Shown here one piece after another: positions 1 through 13,172 of a stretch of DNA of 64,000 bases (position 1 is its first letter; every line of letters starts with the position of its first letter). The translations under genes were made by a program, and so were the position numbers. Origin of the DNA: Pseudisothecium myosuroides (taxonomy: Eukaryota; Streptophyta; Bryopsida; Hypnales; Lembophyllaceae); contig OX637288.1 of NCBI GenBank assembly GCA_951799445.1, forward strand, positions 14,200,501-14,264,500, in the 5' to 3' direction. The notes below the pieces were generated by a model that worked only from the letters and a program-made list of their open reading frames with translations, was not told the DNA's origin and did no database searches.

Positions 1-3000
1 CCTGAATTAAAAACCAAGCAGGATTTACATGAGCTGGGAAGGTGGCCTGAAATGCCAGGTCCCCCCAGGAGCTCTTGTCTATGCTGCTTAAAGAAATTTA
101 CTGAGACAACGTAACAAAACATTCGACAGAATCAGAAAGATGGTTTCAGATTCTTGGGGACGCAGCACGGACCTTGTAAAGAATGGCATAATGGGAGAAC
201 AAATTTCAATGAGATGCAGGGTGATTGAGTTCATACCTGGACTGGATTCTGAAGTGGTGCAGGTTTCGTCATCGAAAGGCGATTGCAAGACCGAGACAGG
301 GCTGGGTTGCCCAGCTGCTTCATCCACTAAGCGCTGTTCCAGAACCTTCTGCACTGGTGGTGACTTTGGTTCCGGGTCCAAAACTTCGGCTTCCACTTCC
401 GGTTCCTTCACCTGGGAAGAAAAGAACAGCAGAATCAAGCAAAACCATCATAAATGCACTCTAAGACCTGATCCCGTCTCCTTTACTGACCCCCGCTAGC
501 AACAGCAACTCAACTATTCACACACTAAGTTGCTTTCAATTACCAAGAGGCGTAAGCGCAAACGACCACTACTCTTTCAATGTATACAGATTTTTGTTAC
601 CAACGACAACTTGAAATCTATTCAAACACTCAAATACTTTCAATTAGCAAGTGCAGTAAGCATGATTTGACTAAATCACTATGACCACTAACCTTTGAAT
701 GTACAGTACACTGGCCCATGTTACCAACAGAAACTCATCTATTAATTAAATACACAAGATTGACTTCAATTAGAGAGTGGAGTATGTGACTTAGCTAGAT
801 GGCTAATCCCTAAAATTGAACGGAAAAGAGGTTGTCCACTGTCTCTCCAATAGTGGTCTACAACCTCCCATTTTGAAAGATTGCATAAGAAATGCACGAA
901 AATTGATCTAAAGAGAGTCTAGGTCTTGATGTCTCCAGTGAGAGTGCTCAATACAGTGATCTCCCAATGAGAGCACACTCCTACACTGAAAGTTAAATGC
1001 TTAAATAGCATCCTCTACCTAAACAATTGTGGAATCAATGGCCAAATGAATGGAACTCTACGTACCTGGAGTTTCGTTTTCGGTGAATCACTCATCCCAT
1101 CACTCGGTGCATCACACTCTCCCGGGTTGTACGAAGCGCAGGAGCTCCACGAGTCTCCGTTTCGTTCCTCTTCAGAGAACGTCAGACTCCGTGACGAAAT
1201 CGAAGGGCCAGAACAGCTTCGTTCACAACATCGCCCACTCAGAATGGTTTCCACAATCTCATCCTCCCAACACACAGGGAACGATTCCACGGAGATTGAT
1301 TCGGTCTCCGCAGTGGGGACATTACAGTCACTACGAAGCTCAACACAATCAATCAAAGGTCTAGTCGAAACCCGCTTTCCAGACTCTGCAGAGTCACGAA
1401 GCTCGGCATAGTCAATCAGAGGACTCATCGAAATCTGGGGAGCGTCTCCGGTGCTGCACTCTGTGAAATCAAAGTCTGGGCTGAATAAGACATTTTCAAT
1501 TGGTCGACGGAGCCTTATTGTATCAGTCTCCTTGGATTCACTGTCTAGAGGAAGCTCAGGAAACAGAGCATCCACGCTTCGTGGTTGAGATTGCGAGGGC
1601 TTCGGGACCGTGATCTTGATTCGTTTTGAAGTACTCAGAACTGGGGGTTCAGATTGACTCGCCATGTCCTGTGCGTTCATATTATTGCCCGTCTTTAGTC
1701 GGTCACCGAAACCTTCCACTTGCTGAATCCCTTTGGGTTTAGTCAAAACGCCGCTGGCAGCAGCTTTTTCAGTGAACCTTTGCAACTTCAGCGGCGACGG
1801 GGGCTTACTGTGCACGAGCTTACCGTGGCTGTGCAGACTTGGTTTGGGAACATGATGAAGTCGATCTGCCGAAATGTCACCCTGAGGGTCTAGAGATGGT
1901 GATCCTTTTGCTTTTGGCTTTCCAACTTTGCCTGGCGGTGGCTTTCCTGGTGCCATAGCTGGAGACTTTACCAAATGCTCCTTGCTCTTCATCTTCGCCG
2001 TCGTCGTCGTCTTTCCTACTTGTGATGTTGCATTCTTCATGGGGGAATTCTTACCAGACTTGCCACTCGGGCGCCCTGCTCTGGAGCCTCTTGCCTGACC
2101 TGCCATGGGCGGAGTTTTCGAAGAGACGGACCGAAACTCACTATTTGAGCTCTGCGAAGTACCTGTCAGTTTGCACAAATTTTAGCCAAAATGGCTAGTA
2201 GAGAAAACACTTGTCTGATTTCATTAATGGAGACATGAGCTGATGAGCCAATAGATTGTCTAAAGTTGACCAAACATAGTACTCGTACTTTTCTACAAAG
2301 TTATTTGAAGAATCTAGATGATGACACCAAGAAAATGGCTATCAAAAGTTACAAGGCTCCGACAATTTTGCGACTTTTGCAAAAAACAATAAACACAACT
2401 GGTAAGTCACCTGTAGACGCAAATGATACAGTTCTGGAAATTTCCGATGGAATCATCAAAGGCTGCCGCTCGCCAGGGCTCCTGGCACCCCCTCGACGTC
2501 TCGAACCTTTGAATTCAGGCTCAGCAATTGGTTTGGACCGCCTGTTTGTGTGACGAGCAGCTTGTGACTGCTGCGACGGCGGCGAGGTTTTCTTCACGTT
2601 TCGTCGCTGTCGTCTCGGCGGCCCCTCAATGGTGGAATCACTGTCGTCACTTCCATTCCACGAGGAGCTTCGTCTCCTCCCGTGCACCATTTTCGAATTC
2701 ATCAACAACGGTTTCGACGACGCGGAGTCCGTTGGTTTGCTACCCACGCTCTCACTCTCCTGCGGGCGTTCCGAGCTCGAGGTTTCCGTCTCGCGGTACA
2801 GATCCGGCGGAACATTGTGTTGTCCCCCGAGTGGCCACCCTTGCAGCACAACGTCTCTCCCCGTTGACCGCGCTTGCAGCAAGCTGAGCTCCGGAATGGC
2901 CTCGCCGGATGTGGGAAGCCGCGACAGGAAGGGTTTCTGTTTCTGCGTCACGGAGTACATGAACCGGGACTGCGCTTGAGGGATGTCGACGAACGCCGGG

Positions 3001-4136
3001 GAGATACACCATTCCTCCGATCGGCAACGAAACGTCGGGAAGGAGCTTCGCTTCCGACGAGTGACGCGTTTGCAGAAGAGACGCTCTCGCAGGGATTTGT
3101 TGGGTTTGTTGGGTTTGGAGGGTTTGAAGTCTTGTTGGAGAAGGTCTTGGAGCAGCACGGGGCTGGTGATGGGGTGATCAAGGCGAGATGTGGAGGAGCC
3201 CTGGGATTGGCGATGGTGAGCGTAGGGATCTTCTGGGAGAGACTCTAAGCCCATCAGCCGGGCCACCACGCCGGGTGGTCGCATCGGTGCGGCAACGTGC
3301 TCGTCATGTCTCTGCAACGTAGCAATGGCGATGACGTAACCTTGTCAAAACTCAATTCGAAACATCATGGCACAACGAGCACCATGGGTTATAACAATTG
3401 GGAGCTAGTGAGACGTTTCGTCACATAACCCCGCAAAGCAAAAACATTAGAATTGGGAACCATGATATAATACCTTTCGCGTTTTGCCATGGTCGGTGCG
3501 AAAGCTCCTTGATCGTCGAAATGAGCCTTTCCCCGACTTACCTACATCACCAGCACTCAATGGATCATCACTTGGTCACAAGGATTGAGACGGAAATCGA
3601 ATGTGCGCTTCAATTTTCTGGCTCTGGAGTAGACTCAATAGAGAGTGGTGTCCTCTCTTAGGGCTCTGGAGCACCATACCTAAGCCGACGACGACTCCCC
3701 GATCGAAAAGAGTTAAGACGCAGTGCAGCTTTTGTAAAAGATGACTAGTGCAGTGAATTCTTACGACTCTGTTCTTACTCGATTTTCCATCACACGACCC
3801 ACTTGTACTTAATCTTCAATCTTCGGGCTTGTATCTCAGAAACAGGGTAAGCACGAACCAGCCATTTGTGGCTGAACCGTGCATTTCCAGTTCTGCAGGC
3901 CATTGCAGGCCATTGCAAGAATATTCCAAGATGAAACTCACTAGCTCGGACAGCGAAAGGAAAGCTTATGCCCAGTGGTACTCACTTGCAGGGAGGCGCT
4001 TCGTGGAGGAGAATCGTTTGGCCGAGGGCCAGTCAAACAAATGGAAGAAGGAGCTCACGCAGCCTCCATATCTCGGAGACTGTACCACAGGCGAGACGTA
4101 AGATGGCGTTCCTCGCCCCTCCCCCATCATCACCAT
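1..4136 (-). CDS. TRM/LONGIFOLIA-like protein (DUF4378 family), 5' portion; continues off the left edge
   Basis: Five exons join in phase: 4136-3986, 3541-3474, 3311-2411, 2162-1066 and 411-237. A sixth exon begins at base 1, because the acceptor AG is at bases 3-2. The visible protein is about 797 aa. It starts MVMMGEGRGTP, then has an N-terminal block GGCVSSFFHLFDWPSAKR (about residues 24-41) like the Cys-x-x-x-FxxFDW start of TRM19/20-type proteins, then GVVARLMGLESLP (about 88-100), the family hallmark. Next comes a long basic, Ser/Pro-rich disordered stretch, and near residue 774 QPSPVSVLQSPF, the conserved PSPVSVL motif. The C-terminal DUF4378 domain should lie beyond base 1. Known members (TON1-recruiting motif proteins) bind cortical microtubules and the TON1-TRM-PP2A complex and affect cell elongation and division-plane orientation. 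The ATG at 4136 is the first in frame. Family assignment is firm; the exact orthologue is not. Confidence 0.88.
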
Positions 4137-7100
4137 CTTCAAAGCTACCTTGCGCTCACTACCCGGCGTTCTCTGGCAACTTATGCAGCTCTAGGTTGAG
4201 CCCAAACTGACAACGCATCCAACCTAGCGTTGCCAGATTTCTGCACCGCATCCACCACGCAATACAATCAGCATTGACAGGAAGTCGTCGTCGCCATCGA
4301 TGCCTTGATTCCACCACTGATCGGCTCTAAGACAGGTTCTAAACATTCCCTGCTGGAAAAGGAGCAGCGTTCACCGGAACTCCAAACATTCGATCCTGAA
4401 ATTCCACAGCAACTGTAGCCATTGCGGTACAGTGCAAGTGCCGAAACGGACTCGTCATTCTGGAGATTCTTGCACCCAAGTTTCGGTCCGCAGATTCGTC
4501 TGGGAGTGCCACACTCGGCCATTCACGGCAATCGTTCCCCCTTTCTAAACATTCGCCTCGTCTCTCTCAAAACTTGCACACGTACACACTACACAGGTCT
4601 TCACTTAATCCTCCATCACCCAAAGCCCGACTAGCTAGCTGCACGAGAATATTTAACAAGCTAGCTAGCTAGACTGCCAAAATGCGCACTTCCGATCAGT
4701 GACCATGTCCAATACTACAACCATACAGTACATCAAAACTTGGCTTCTAACGAGTCTATACATGAAGCTCTCTCATAGACTGAGATCAATACAGGTACTA
4801 GTCCTTGTTACCCCGTGTCCTGTACTGTACGTTTCTCGCGATCTCAGTACTAGACGTGACACAAGCTAGTAGCAACAGCAACCACGAGGCGATCTTCCTG
4901 AATCTCTAGGAAGAACACGAGGAGCGCCCTTCCCCTGAAAAGCAAGCATACATACTTACATACATACCAAACAGTGGGGGCTCTTCATGCCTGCAGGCAC
5001 AACTGCCGGCGACTACGCTCCAAAAGCACACCCACCGAAGTCGACCACTGAAAAGTCTTGGCTAGCTACTGATGAGATGGGGCCGCTCGATCACTGCTCC
5101 TGCACCAGCCGGTAGCTAGCTCCACCAGGCCTGCAATGGAATCATAGTTTTGCGTAATTGGTAATAACGAATTCAATTCCAGAGTTACTGACTCTCACTC
5201 AGTTTTGTGCTTGCATGCTTTCCGAATGTGTAATAGTTCCACAAGGTGCTCTGAATCATGACCGTCTGGGAGTCACATCTGTATGTGACCAGGAGCTGAC
5301 AGATTCTCAGCAAGCATGGGGGAACAAACGGAAGGGTCGGCGCTGGTGCTGTAATAGATCTCTCAGTGAAGACCACGCCGGCCATGGCAGGAACGGACGC
5401 TAGGCTGTGTCCTGGTTGAGGAAAACTGGGGATTCACCAGGGGACTCAGGTGAGAGTCTGGCGTCGTTGCGGAAATTCTTCTTGTCTCTTTGTATTTGTT
5501 TGCAGAGAGATTGTAACTTCGATTCTATTTGGAATTTGGCTTATGTTTACAAGTTTGTTCGTTTGTGATCCCACGGTTGTCCCACACGGTTGCTATTATG
5601 TGAGCCTAGAATCATGAACATAGGAGTCTATATACCTATATTATAGGTGTTTATACTATAGAACCTCCAATGGTTGTAGAGTATCTACTTATACTTATGC
5701 TCGAGGCTCATAGGCTTGCATTTCCATACTCACATGCTAGCATCATTGAGTTGTCTCATGCATGCATTGTAATAGGAAGTATTGCATTGTGATAGAAAGT
5801 AAGGTAACTTTTACACTAAAGTAGGACGTGTTGCGAAAACCGATCTCTAGTGATTCTTGCCTTAAATATACAATTTTTGTTTGTAAGAGCCTTAGGATGG
5901 GTGGGTATTTGACATGTCTATTTTCAACACTTTGAACATTCATAGTTTGTTCATATAATGTCCTACAATGCTTGCTTAGATTAAATCTAATTTCTTATTT
6001 TGATTTCAAACATGGCTCAACAAATATATTTAAACAAATTAATAACTGGAATCATGTTCAAATGTGGAAGTGTTGGCTAATTTTAAATGTACTTAAGACA
6101 ACTTAGGCTCTTATATTTAGAAGGTGTATAGTCTAGAAAAGAATTCATAGAAATCAATTTTGCAACGAGTTATCTAAAGCACCAAAAGCATATTAAAACT
6201 TAAGTATATGGAAGGAGAAGATAAATGGGAGGACATGGCAAGAGATATGTGTTAATAGTCAAGGTCAAGAACCAACCTTAAAAAACAACTTTGTTACTCA
6301 TTTTTGAACATTTAGAGATTTGGAAGCTTATATCATAAACTCTCAATTTCGTTTTTATTCACATCATATGTTGGTTCCTTGTGGAATGTTCAATGGTACA
6401 TAGATGATTTTAATTTACTGAATTTAGAGTAAGTTAAGGCTACTTTCGCCCTTGATAGAATCAACCAAAATTTGACTCGACTGTGTTAATGACTGACTGA
6501 AATGCTCATCTGCAATGAGAAGTATCTTCATTTGAGTAGAAATAAAAGAAAACCTGTCGTTTGCTTCGATAGTTAGTAGATTCCGTTTCTATAATTACAG
6601 CCGGAGTCATCCAGTCGTATGTCTTTACCATCCTTTAAGCTTATCTACAGTAGGTCGAATTAAGAGTGATGCGTACGAAATTCCGTTTCATTTGTAAAAA
6701 AAGGAAAAGAAACAGAAGAGTGATGGGTAAGTTACTTCGTCAAATTGCTGCCGTGAGCCAGTGCATCAATGCTGACTGAACAGGACTGCTTTTGTACTCT
6801 TTTTGCAAGAAGTTTTCTGTCTGTTCGAGCCCAAGAAAGACTTAAAAAATAGCCTGAACGGAATTCCGCTTCAGTTGCCTGTTCTCTGCTTTCTCACGGT
6901 CTGAACTTCTGAAATGTCCGTCTGATGGTCAAGTCGAGAAGCGCAAGGTGTCGACTGTAGCGTCACGGAATCTCGATTGCAGGAACAGCCAGGCTCATAA
7001 TTGAGCATGGAAGCAGCAGCTCTGTACTTTCCTGGGACGGAGAGGGAACAATGGAACATGTTCTCCAGTTCTACACAGTAGACACCTACAGTACTAGAGA

Positions 7101-8500
7101 CTTAACGTAAACAAAACTAGACTTATTAATTCTAGAACTAGCTGAGATTTGGGGTTCAGTTTCGGGTTAGAGAACCAATGTAATTAAGTTACTTACTGGC
7201 AGCTCTGAAACATGGATTTGCGTGCATTGACTTTGGAGTAGTTTCACACAGTAGAGTCAGGCAGAGTTCAGTGACTTCAGTCTTAAGTTACAGTTTGTTC
7301 TATGGAAGTGTGGACTGTGGAACATTCGAAGTGGCTGGTGGCGGGTCTCTCGAAGTGTTCACACTTTCACCAAATATGGCTAAATTTAGTAAAGTTTGAC
7401 CAACTGAAAGAATTTTCTTTCTCTCACTGAAATGTGAGTACTCCGACGGAAGTATGTGAATACCAGTGTTAAATTCGAAGGTATACCGGTAGTCTATTTC
7501 AGCAGACTTGTTTTAGCAGCTTGAGCAATTTATGAAAATCACATTCGGGATCACCGTCTCTTGGGTGCAAAGTGCAAACATCATGTGGACATTCGGTGGA
7601 ACAAATAATTGCTAATAACAAATTGTATTTGTATTAGATGTGTAATAGATACATAACTGAAATACTCAGAATACCCGAATGTCAGGCCTTGTGCTTGGCA
7701 ATTATTTCATAATGTGTTGACTTGCTACATTTTTAAAATTTGAAACAGAGGAAAGAGTGGATATCCAGTTCTAAAGCCCGAATTCAAGAGTGCAAGAAGT
7801 GAGTTGGACACCGACATTTCACGGGAAACAAAGGGAAAGAAAGAAAGAGGAAATAAAGAATAAAGGAATAAAGGAACAAAGGAACAAAGGAAAGAAAGGC
7901 ACAGAGCAATTTTGATGTTAGCATTTTCATGTCGAGAACAGCAAATTTAGTACTCCGTATTTAGTTTAGGTGTTTGATACATAGCCCAACCAGATTATGA
8001 CAGACGGCACATTTTGTGTTCCCCAATGCATTTTATGATGACGTAACTTAACTTTAAAATCCATATTGCAATCAATCAATTCAACAGCCAGCCAGCCAGC
8101 CAGCTCTCAGTCGGTTTCAGTCTCTTTTTTTGAGGAAATTTGAATACCTGGGAACCATCATTGAATCATGTGCCTGGCCATCCAGCTAGATTGCCACAGT
8201 CGGTTGAGTTTCTATCAACAAATGAAACTTGACTTCATTGCAGAGCAAGCATGCCGGTACTGTAGGACATACGTACATTCCTGATTTACGCACAGACTCT
8301 CACTCTGCTTGCTGAAACTAAGGTAGGAGGTCCATAAAGCGCCCATTTAACAGCTGAAACTGAATTTGGGGAGGTGAAACTTCATGAATTATTTTTTTAG
8401 TATGTTTTTCTTGAAAGAGAAATGAAATTGGCATCTAACCCAAGTTGTTTCATATTTTTTGGAGCTATGGGGAATTAGTTATGAATTTTTAAAGTTGAAA
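4137..8500. other. Intergenic, no gene seen
   Basis: No open frame here has coding character. The part next to the TRM start (4137-5400) is richer in G+C and is probably promoter and 5' UTR. Small repeats include GCTA-type repeats around 4628-4672, an A-rich run of ATAAAGGA/ACAAAGGA units at about 7830-7900, and five CAGC units at about 8088-8104. One MITE copy at 5588-5744 is listed separately. Confidence 0.6.
5588..5744. mobile_element. Small MITE, family with GCTAGCATATGAGC-like ends, copy 1
   Basis: About 157 bp beginning GGTTGCTATTATGTGAGCC and ending with the imperfect inverse GGCTCATAGGC...CACATGCTAGCATC. The interior is rich in TATAGGTGT and TATAG words. Two relatives with the same outer sequence and interior lie at 13911-14142 and 26586-26802, so it is a dispersed family. 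The superfamily is not clear. Confidence 0.55.
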
Positions 8501-8769
8501 TGGCATTAGAGGAGATTTGGGCTTCTAAAAGCCCGCGAGTTCCTGGACTGTGGGAACTCTGCAGGACTGTTGGGACGTTGCCGCATGGCCAAGCGACTGC
8601 CACATCATTTTTTTTTTTGAATTTTTTGATTTTTTTTAAAAAGTATTCTTTTAACATTTTAATTATTTTTTTATTTTTTTAATAATTTTTTTTCTAACAG
8701 CAGGGGCTGGTTCCCAACATTCGGAACAACCCTGAAACGGTCTTCCAGAGGCTCAAATCTCTTCTAATG
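8501..8769. mobile_element. MITE with GCATTAGAGGAGATTTG termini
   Basis: The left end GCATTAGAGGAGATTTGGGC and right end CAAATCTCTTCTAATGC are inverted repeats of about 25 bp. The interior is G+C-rich near both ends with a T/A-only core at about 8610-8695. Elements with the same ends occur at 10938-11206 and 51415-51791, and a right end is visible near 24142. It has no coding capacity, so it is non-autonomous. Superfamily not assigned. Confidence 0.62.
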
Positions 8770-9037
8770 CATAGGGCTATTTGTACATTGCTGGTGTAAC
8801 AAAAAAGAGACATGTACAAACAATGTACTTTTGAGGAGGTAGGCGATTTTAGAGCATGAGCGCTTAGAGCAAGAGTGAATAAGGGCTTCTTTGTAGCATC
8901 TCCATTGTTTCTCTGTAAACAAGCTCGTGTATGCACTTCATTTTGTCCCCACCACAAACTTGCCATTGCCCAATTCTAAAGCAGACTCCTCAAAAACCAT
9001 ATTGCACATAAAATTGTGTCGTGCCAAGCATGATTAA

Positions 9038-10342
9038 CCTCTAAAGGCCCATTTCCTTTCAAGGGACAAATGGGATTTCGGGCAGGTACCTACATGCCGA
9101 ATTTTTGTCGTGATTTTTTTAAACTTTTTTTAGAGGTAGAAAAGTTGATTAGCTTTGTGGGAATATCATTTTTTTCACAATCGGTGCCCGGGAACGACAG
9201 TCATGACCAAATAAGCTCAAAACAGGGGACGGCGGGTAGCCCGGGCAACAAAAAAAATTGGCAAAAATTTGAATTTTTTTTTTAATATTTTTTTTTCATA
9301 GATTATATTTTTTCTATCTGGAAAGCTTTGATTCATTTTCATTTGGATTTGTTATGAGAAAGTTATGGACATTCTTGTTTTTTAGGCATCTTCTTGAAAA
9401 AAATAACTTGTAGGATTCATTTCTGAATGCAATTTTTTCAATTTTTCAATTTCTTTTTTATTACATGGTTTGATTTACTTGCTAGAACAATCTCACCATT
9501 GGGATTAGTGCATTTTAATTCCATCTAAAATATATGAATATTTTAGATTTTCCTTCTATCTCGTACCTACTTCTATTTAACAATTTTTTTAAGAATGATA
9601 ATTAAGTTTTTTTGAATCTTTTTTTTCCTAGACTCTCAACTCAATTCTCCACTATAATGATTTAAAGCTCAAAACTCTGTAGTGCAAAAATTTTAAGTTA
9701 AAAATGTTCAAAGTAAAAAAATCTAGGGGAGGCAACCCATTTCCGATCAAATAAGGAATTACACATATTTGAAGGGTCGGTTTCTTCGGTGAGGAATTTT
9801 CCTGTGTGCAGAAATAGAGTTCAAAAGGTTTCTATAATTTTCAAGATTTTTTTTTCTTAAAATATAATTACTATGAATTTTTCAGCGAAAGATTCTATTT
9901 TTCCCATACCGGTGATGTGGGGCTTGCTATTTCCGACCATGGACTGAAAACAAAATTGACAATAGGTGGTTACAATATTGAGAGTCTTGTGGCCAATCAT
10001 TATGAGCCACAACTGCATTGAGAATCATGCCACAATGAATCATTGTTCACAGAAAGAGAACAGTACACATAGCCACCTTGGGGAGGGTGATCAGGAGTGG
10101 GTTGCCTCCCCTAGTCTAGCAAAGTGCTGAAAAACTTGTTTTTTCACTTTAAACGCAGATATCTTGCAATCTGTGCGGTCAAAAATTCTGAAATTTTTTC
10201 CACACACTCTCATACTAGTTAGGTGTAAGATCCTACGATTAGATGTGGAAAAAAAACAATTTTCAACTTTTTTTACTCTTTGCTATAGATATGGTAGTTT
10301 TGAGTGTTTTTTGGCAGAAAAAAGGCCTTGGTCCTTTAGGGG
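9038..10342. mobile_element. TTAA-flanked element, long subfamily (copy G)
   Basis: About 1305 bp starting CCTCTAAAGGCCC and ending GGTCCTTTAGGGG, flanked by TTAA at 9034-9037 and 10343-10346. The ends belong to the recurrent CCCCTAAAGGACC family. The interior matches other long copies (52497-53426, about 18985-20530), with the phrase TTTTTGTCGTGATTTTTT near the left. A second element (9723-10114) is inserted inside. No transposase frame is present. Confidence 0.72.
9723..10114. mobile_element. MITE with GGGGAGGCAACCCA termini, nested in the TTAA element
   Basis: The left end CTAGGGGAGGCAACCCA and right end TGGGTTGCCTCCCCTAG are perfect inverted repeats. A related long element at about 20510 has the uninterrupted host sequence AAATCTAGTCAAG, showing that this piece was inserted at TA or CTAG. 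Relatives with the same interior lie at 11619-12023 and about 45622-46028. Confidence 0.7.
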
Positions 10343-10937
10343 TTAAAAGGCTCCCGTATTCTCATGATCCTATCTTATCCATATGTTGTGAATCCATTCA
10401 CAAGCTTTTAATTCCTAACTGTAGGTGAAGACATCTCTATGAACAATTGCAGAGTGGTGTTCCAAATCTCTAAGTGAACAATGATGACAATGTGGAATAA
10501 CTCCTCCTATTGTGTGAGGTTGGCAGGATTGAATGGAGGATCAACTATTCTCACCGGATCACTCGCAATTTTGAGCTTTGCAGAGTTCCTTAGGCACGTC
10601 AATATTGGAGAGAGTAATAGAGTTGCTTTCAATGGAGCCACTACTTGCCGCCAACAATGGCATTAGTAGGATAGGTTCCAAACATAATTCAAAAATGGTG
10701 CCTCAACACGGATGCTTGTAAACTTGGCAAGTTTGCGACATTGTTTTTTTTGGCTTCTCACCGGCTTTTTGGCAAACTCACCAATGCCTTCATCACGCTC
10801 TTGATTCAATGACAAAGGCAGTAAATCCTACCTCTATTATTTCTTGGCCCTTGCACCAAGACAACCAAACTCCACATCTTCTCTTTGAAGCAATTCAGAG
10901 TGCCATAGTAGTTTGACAACAGAGGCACAAAGCTCAC

Positions 10938-11206
10938 CTTAGAAGAGATTTGAGGGCAAGGGAGGGCACTTCAGACCTACTCTCTTGTTGTGAACCACAA
11001 TGCAATTGTCAAATTATTTAATAATGAAAATATAATAAGAATTTAAAATAAAATTTAAATTAATTTAAATTAATTTAAATTAATTATCAAAAATCTGATG
11101 TGGCACTTTTACGACCACGTTAGACTGCAAATGTGGCAGAGTTTCCAAAGTTCCTACATTCTGAGAACTCGCAGTCTTCCAGAGGCCTCAAAAATCCTCT
11201 AATGAA
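10938..11206. mobile_element. MITE with TTAGAAGAGATTTGAGG termini
   Basis: The left end TTAGAAGAGATTTGAGG and right end CCTCAAAAATCCTCTAA are imperfect inverted repeats. It matches the family of 8501-8769 in ends, length (about 270 bp) and AT-rich core; 11050-11087 is a tandem TTAAATTAAT run. Non-coding. Confidence 0.58.
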
Positions 11207-11618
11207 GATGGTTGTCTTTGTTGGTGTGTAGTGCATTACACAAACTACAATACTAGTTAGAAAAAGAAGTACGATGCAATGTGTGCTTGGAAAGTATTAG
11301 TGTTGGTACTATATGTTGATGCCCAATTGAAGATGCCCCAAGATAGGAGACCCTATTTGTGCCATGATTCAGAAGCCACCCTATTTATGTCAATATGTAT
11401 GAATATGTACATTTCAAAATTCAAATGTATTCAACTAAAACATAGTCATTACAAAGTGGCACAAATACCTTAATCATCAATTATCCTTACATTAATTGAT
11501 GGTTAATCAATTGTAGCTTTTATGTCCTTCCAAAACTTGAAGAATCTCTTACAAAGGACACTTGTTGTTTGGTAGCATCATGAGGTTTCTCAATGGAGGA
11601 ATACAAAGATAATGTGTA

Positions 11619-12023
11619 GGAGGCAACCCATTAATTCCAAATCACCCCCCCCCCCATTTTGACTATGTAGAGTGTTTACTTTCCGTAAAGGAGGAGAAGA
11701 ACAATGATTAATTATGGCATGGTTCCTGAGGCAGTTGTGGCGCAGTTTGATTGGCTACAAGATTCTTGATATTGCAACCAACCCTTGGTTGATTTTATTT
11801 TTAGCCTATAGTCAGAAATAGCAAGCCCTATATCACTAGTATGGGAAGAATAGAATCTTTCGCTGAAAAATTAGTAATAATTAAGTTTTAAGAATTAATA
11901 ATCTTGAAAATTTTGGAAACCTTCCAAACTCTATTTTTGCACATGGGAAAATTTTCCCAACAAAGAAACCCACCCTTCATATGGTCAAAACTGCTTAAGT
12001 GGTTGGAAATGGGTTGCTTCCCT
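11619..12023. mobile_element. MITE with GGAGGCAACCCA termini, second copy
   Basis: Starts GGAGGCAACCCATT after a TA, contains an 11-base C run at about 11645, and ends AATGGGTTGCTTCCCT before TA. The interior phrase around 11850-11990 (a TTTCGCTGAAAAATTAG block, then AACTCTATTTTTGC) matches the nested copy 9723-10114 in reverse and the copy at about 45622-46028. Its right edge abuts the palindromic element at 12027. Confidence 0.62.
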
Positions 12024-12026
12024 TAT

Positions 12027-12486
12027 GGGTGATTGCAAGAAACACTTGTACTATTTGTTGCGTTTTGTCACACCTTAGTTTTTTATTTTTGTTTTGGCTA
12101 TAACTTTTGTGTTTTAGGTCCAAATGACTTAAAATTTATAGGAAAGCTACTTATAACCATTATATACTTTACCTGATTTTTGAGGATTTTTCAAAAATAA
12201 TTTATTATTTTTAAACAACCCCGATAATTTCTCACAATGGCTGATTTAGGGGGTTTTAGCACCATTTAAGCGCAAAAAAAACAAATTTTGAGCTGGAATT
12301 TTGAGAAATTGTTCTCTTAGTAGACTTATAGATATTTTCCAAAGGAATTTTAAAAATACTTATTTTTATGTGGTGTAGAGGTCCACAAAGAGAGCTTCTT
12401 TCTATATTTTTTTTCAAAGATACAAAACAATATTTCGGTGATTTTTTTGTCAAATCTTATCACCAAAAAGTCTTCTCAAATAGTCA

Positions 12487-12543
<57 letters not shown>

Positions 12544-13172
12544 TAATTTTTAAATTTTTTTTTTTTTTAAATCCTATTTTTTACAAATTAAAATGTTAGA
12601 AGTGGTATTTTCTTCACTAGACTTTTGGACATAGAATTCACATAGAATTCCGGTGAAGAAAATACCACTTCTAACATTTTAATTTGTAAAAAATAGGATT
12701 TTTTTTTAAATACATAAAAATTAAATATTTGAGAAGACTTTTTGGTGATGAGATCTGACCAAGAAACTCACCATAATATTGTTTTATATCTTTGAAAAAA
12801 AATTTAGAAAGAAGCTCTCTTTGCGGACTTCTACACCACATAAAATAAGTATTTTTAAAATTCCTTTGGAAATTAGCTATTAGTCTACTAAGAGACCATC
12901 TTCTCAAAATTTCAGCTCAAAATTTGTTTTTTTGGGTTCCAATTAGTGCTAAAAAACCCTAAATCACCCATTGTGAGAAATTTTTGGGGCTGTTTAAAAA
13001 TAGTAAATTATTTTTGAAAAATCCTCAAAAATTAGATATGGTATATAATAGTTATGAGTAGCTTTCCTGTAAATTTCGAGTCATTTGGAGCTAAAATACA
13101 AAAGTTATGGCCAAAACAAAAATAAAAAACTAAGGTGTGACATATCGCATTAAGTGTTTCTTGCAATCACCC
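12027..13172. mobile_element. 1.15 kb palindromic fold-back element (GGGTGATTGCAAGAAACAC ends)
   Basis: Nearly the whole stretch is one inverted repeat. The left arm runs from GGGTGATTGCAAGAAACAC inward and the right arm mirrors it to GTTTCTTGCAATCACCC, with arms of about 560 bp around a centre near 12615-12635. TTAT follows the same pattern on both sides (12023-12026 and 13173-13176), a likely target duplication. The left arm carries a (TA)n run at about 12488-12527 followed by poly-T, which interrupts arm symmetry. No coding frame. Relatives with the same ends but non-palindromic interiors occur at 44542-45320 and about 48338-49078. Confidence 0.75.
12488..12560. repeat. (TA)n microsatellite followed by poly-T
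   Basis: About 20 TA units run directly into long T tracts within the left arm of the palindromic element. Probably grew after insertion, since the opposite arm has no equivalent run. Confidence 0.9.
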
